Positions 16,699 to 18,606 of a stretch of 18,606 nucleotides of DNA are shown in pieces; positions within the stretch are counted from its first letter, which is position 1, and every line of letters starts with the position of its first letter. The translations under genes and the position numbers were made by a program. Under the pieces are notes generated by a model that saw only the letters and a program-made list of their open reading frames with translations, was not told the DNA's origin and searched no databases. Where the stretch lies: positions 1 to 18,606 of the forward strand of contig UQSV01000036.1 of assembly GCA_900543875.1 (NCBI GenBank), in the 5' to 3' direction. The stretch comes from an uncultured Coriobacteriaceae bacterium. GTDB lineage: Bacteria; Actinomycetota; Coriobacteriia; Coriobacteriales; Atopobiaceae.

Positions 16699-17994
16699 CT
16701 AGTCCTCGAGAAGGCCGGCACCGGATTCGTCGTCCGCATCGTCCACGTCGTCTTCGCCATCCGCGTCGGCCGGGCCGAGGGTGACGTTTCTCAGCTTGCG
16801 CTCCATGACGTTGGTGCGCGTCGTCATGAGCCTGTCGACCGTGCGGCCCGCGCGGTCGATCTGGTCCTTGGCGCGGGCGAGCTCGGCCTGGTACTTGGGG
16901 AACTCCGCCTTGACCTCCTGCAGCACGCGCAGCACCTCGTCGGCCTGGCGCTGCAGGTTGAAGGTCTGGTAGGCCATCTCGAGGCTACTGAGTAGCGCCG
17001 CCATCGTCGAGGGGCCGGCAACGTTGACGTGATGGGTGCGCTGCAGCTCCTCGATGAGACCGGGCATGTTCACGACCTCGGCGTAGAGGCCCTCGAACGG
17101 CAGGAACATGATCGCGAAGCTCGTCGTGGCGGGCTCGGAGATGTACTTGGTGGCGATGTCCTTGGCCTCGGCCTTGATGCGTATGGCCAGCATGCGACGC
17201 GCGGCGGCGATGTTGTCGCGCTCGCCACCATCGAGGGCATCCCTCAGCTGGGCATATGTGTCGCCGGGGAACTTCGCGTCGATGGGCAGCCACACGGGCT
17301 CGCCGCTCTCGACCGGCAGCTTCACCGCGTACTCGACGCGCTCGGCGCTGCCCGGCACCGTGGCGACGTTCGTGTCGTACTGTGCGGGCGCGAGCACCTC
17401 CGAGAGAATCGCGCCCAGCTGCACCTCGCCCAGGATGCCGCGCGTCTTGACGTTCGAGAGGGTCTTCTTGAGGTCGCCCACGCCGGCGGCGAGCGTCTTC
17501 ATGTCGCCAAGGCCTCGATAGACGGCCTCGAGGTTGTCACTGATCTGCTTGAACGAGGCGGAGAGGCGGTCGTTCAGGGTCTTGGCGAGGCGTTCGTCGA
17601 CCGTGGCGCGAATCTGATCGAGCTGGCGGTTCGTGTCCTCGCGCACCTGGCGCAGCTGGTCTGCCGTGATGCGCGACACGCCCTGGAGCTGCTGGGTCGT
17701 GGCCTGGGAGCCCGCGGCGAGCTGCTGGGTGACGTCGGCGCGCATGCCATCGACGCGCACGCCCGCCTGCTCGACGGCGCGCGAGCAGGCCTCGACCTGT
17801 GCGCGAATCGAGGCGGCGTCGGCCGCCTGCTGCGTCTTGAGCTCGGTGATGGAGCCGTTGAGGTGGCCAAGGTAGGTCGCGAGCGTCTGCTCGTCGACGC
17901 CAGCGGCACCCCTCCCCGACCGCATGACCGCCCAGGCGGCCACGGCAACCGCCGCGACCGCGACCACGATGCAGACCAGCTCGATGACACTCAT
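16699..17994 (-). CDS. rmuC: DNA recombination protein RmuC
   Basis: RmuC limits rearrangements at inverted repeats and is a putative nuclease anchored near the membrane. A single N-terminal membrane segment (about 3-23, ELVCIVVAVAAVAVAAWAVM) is followed by a long coiled-coil (about 35-160, repeated QQL/ADQLRQVRED patterns) and the RmuC domain. Domain motifs are KTRGILGEVQLGAIL (183-197), LPIDAKFPGDTY (236-247) and FLPFEGLYAE (297-306). Coiled coil resumes near 360-400, and the tail is acidic (DADGEDDVDDADDE). The ATG at 17994 follows GGGAGGAG. 431 aa is typical. It sits 49 bp after a RecB-type nuclease gene on the same strand, so recombination functions are clustered. Confidence 0.94.
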   Translation of the reverse strand: MSVIELVCIVVAVAAVAVAAWAVMRSGRGAAGVDEQTLATYLGHLNGSITELKTQQAADAASIRAQVEACSRAVEQAGVRVDGMRADVTQQLAAGSQATTQQLQGVSRITADQLRQVREDTNRQLDQIRATVDERLAKTLNDRLSASFKQISDNLEAVYRGLGDMKTLAAGVGDLKKTLSNVKTRGILGEVQLGAILSEVLAPAQYDTNVATVPGSAERVEYAVKLPVESGEPVWLPIDAKFPGDTYAQLRDALDGGERDNIAAARRMLAIRIKAEAKDIATKYISEPATTSFAIMFLPFEGLYAEVVNMPGLIEELQRTHHVNVAGPSTMAALLSSLEMAYQTFNLQRQADEVLRVLQEVKAEFPKYQAELARAKDQIDRAGRTVDRLMTTRTNVMERKLRNVTLGPADADGEDDVDDADDESGAGLLED

Positions 17995-18008
17995 CCAATA
18001 CTCCTCCC

Positions 18009-18041
18009 AAAAATGAAACGAAGGGGCTGCCCCGTCTCGTT
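18009..18041 (-). terminator. Terminator-like hairpin between the nuclease gene and rmuC
   Basis: AACGA (18017-18021) and TCGTT (18037-18041) flank GGGG/CCCC (18023-18026, 18030-18033). On the minus strand the hairpin is followed by TCA and then TTTTT (18013-18009), just before the rmuC ribosome site. It may end the upstream transcript or attenuate rmuC. Confidence 0.45.
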
Positions 18042-18043
18042 CG

Positions 18044-18606
18044 CTAAAACGTGTAGCGGACGACGACGGGCTCGCCCGTCTCGTCCTCGAGCTCTACGCA
18101 GACAAAGGCGCAGGTGACGGCCGTGAACCCCTGGGCGAGAAGCACGCTTGCGTAGAAGCGGGCCTGCATCTCGTGGCGCTCGTGGATCTGGGCATAGGTG
18201 GCCCCGTGGTCGCCGGTCTTGTAGTCGACGAGCAGTGCCTCGCCCCGCCCCGGCGCGTCGCAGGCGAGCAGGTCAATGGCGCCCTCGAGGTCCTCGCCCA
18301 GAGGCGAGCTCACCGCGCGGAAGAACGGCACCTCGGCCCGCACGCACGCATGGCCCAGCGCCTGGGCGCGAATCTGGCTACCCGCCCAGCGCGTGAGCGC
18401 CTCGGCAAGGCGCCTGCGGTCGGCGCGCGTGACGGCGTAGGCGTCTGCCACGAGGGCCACGCGCTCCTCGCCGGGCTCGCGGCCCGTCTCGACCATGAGG
18501 CGGGCGAGCTCGTGGAAGGCGCTGCCGAGGTTCGTGGCGCGGTCCGCGTCGTCGGTGTCTGCCGGCTCGTCCTCGTCTGCCAGGACGGGCGCCGGGCGCG
18601 GGCGAG
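18044..18606 (-). CDS. C-terminal RecB-type nuclease domain of a large helicase-nuclease (AddA-like), 5' end outside window
   Basis: Only the last 186 residues are in the window. They show the PD-(D/E)XK exonuclease pattern of RecB/AddA/AddB. GSAFHELARL carries His31 (fragment numbering) and EVPFF carries Glu91. LEGAIDLL carries Asp111, LVDYKTG carries Asp127 and Lys129, and HEMQARFYASVL carries Gln147 and Tyr151. This arrangement, followed by a short C-terminal tail (VVVRYTF), is usual in AddA (UvrD-family double-strand-break repair nuclease-helicase), though AddB and Cas4-type proteins share the fold. The helicase part would lie outside the window. The acidic linker before the domain (DEDEPADTDDADR) is a possible boundary. 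Upstream of rmuC on the same strand. Confidence 0.75.
   Translation of the reverse strand, partial: RPRPAPVLADEDEPADTDDADRATNLGSAFHELARLMVETGREPGEERVALVADAYAVTRADRRRLAEALTRWAGSQIRAQALGHACVRAEVPFFRAVSSPLGEDLEGAIDLLACDAPGRGEALLVDYKTGDHGATYAQIHERHEMQARFYASVLLAQGFTAVTCAFVCVELEDETGEPVVVRYTF

Overview
The window is high-GC, densely coding DNA from what looks like an anaerobic actinobacterium. Together, the formate-tetrahydrofolate ligase, cyclodeaminase-type folate enzyme, glycyl radical enzyme with its radical-SAM activase, M18 aminopeptidase and MscL with a zinc-ribbon tail suggest class Coriobacteriia (Olsenella/Atopobium-like). That placement is inferred from gene content and base composition, not from a marker gene.

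Layout. Bases 1-2445 (minus) carry fhs followed by a cyclodeaminase/cyclohydrolase gene (fchA-like, cut by the left edge): a one-carbon folate pair joining formate to the 5,10-methenyl/10-formyl-THF pool. A PucR-type regulator (2751-3860, plus) is divergent from fhs. The 305-base gap between them has four GTGCC/GGCAC half-sites about 20 bp apart. The regulator ends tail-to-tail with a 5-formyl-THF cyclo-ligase gene, sharing the bases CTAG as both stop codons. The cyclo-ligase lies 21 bp downstream of valS on the minus strand. Three folate functions therefore sit within 4.5 kb.

Bases 7226-9154 hold mscL (plus), a strong intrinsic terminator, a hairpin-rich spacer of about 320 bases, and a lysophospholipase/monoacylglycerol-lipase-like hydrolase (minus). 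Bases 9155-10740 look accessory: two inverted repeats, a small putative zinc-binding protein, and a more AT-rich YefM/RelE-like toxin-antitoxin pair with an operator palindrome, closed by a bidirectional terminator. An M18 aminopeptidase (10741-12135, minus) follows with its own promoter. An inverted pair of 31-nt REP-like elements separates it from the next operon.

Bases 12346-15622 (minus) encode a glycyl radical enzyme and its activase. Active-site residues place the enzyme in the dehydratase/lyase branch rather than among pyruvate formate-lyases, but its substrate cannot be read from the sequence. A DeoR-family regulator (15918-16673, plus) is divergent from it, and the shared promoter region has tandem 10-bp repeats. 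At the right edge (minus) are rmuC and the C-terminal RecB-type nuclease domain of a large protein, probably AddA, cut by the window end.

The most promising targets are the glycyl radical operon of unknown substrate, its 10-bp iterons, the four-half-site array between fhs and the PucR-like gene, the REP-like pair, and the repeat-like sequence that encodes the cyclo-ligase C-terminus.
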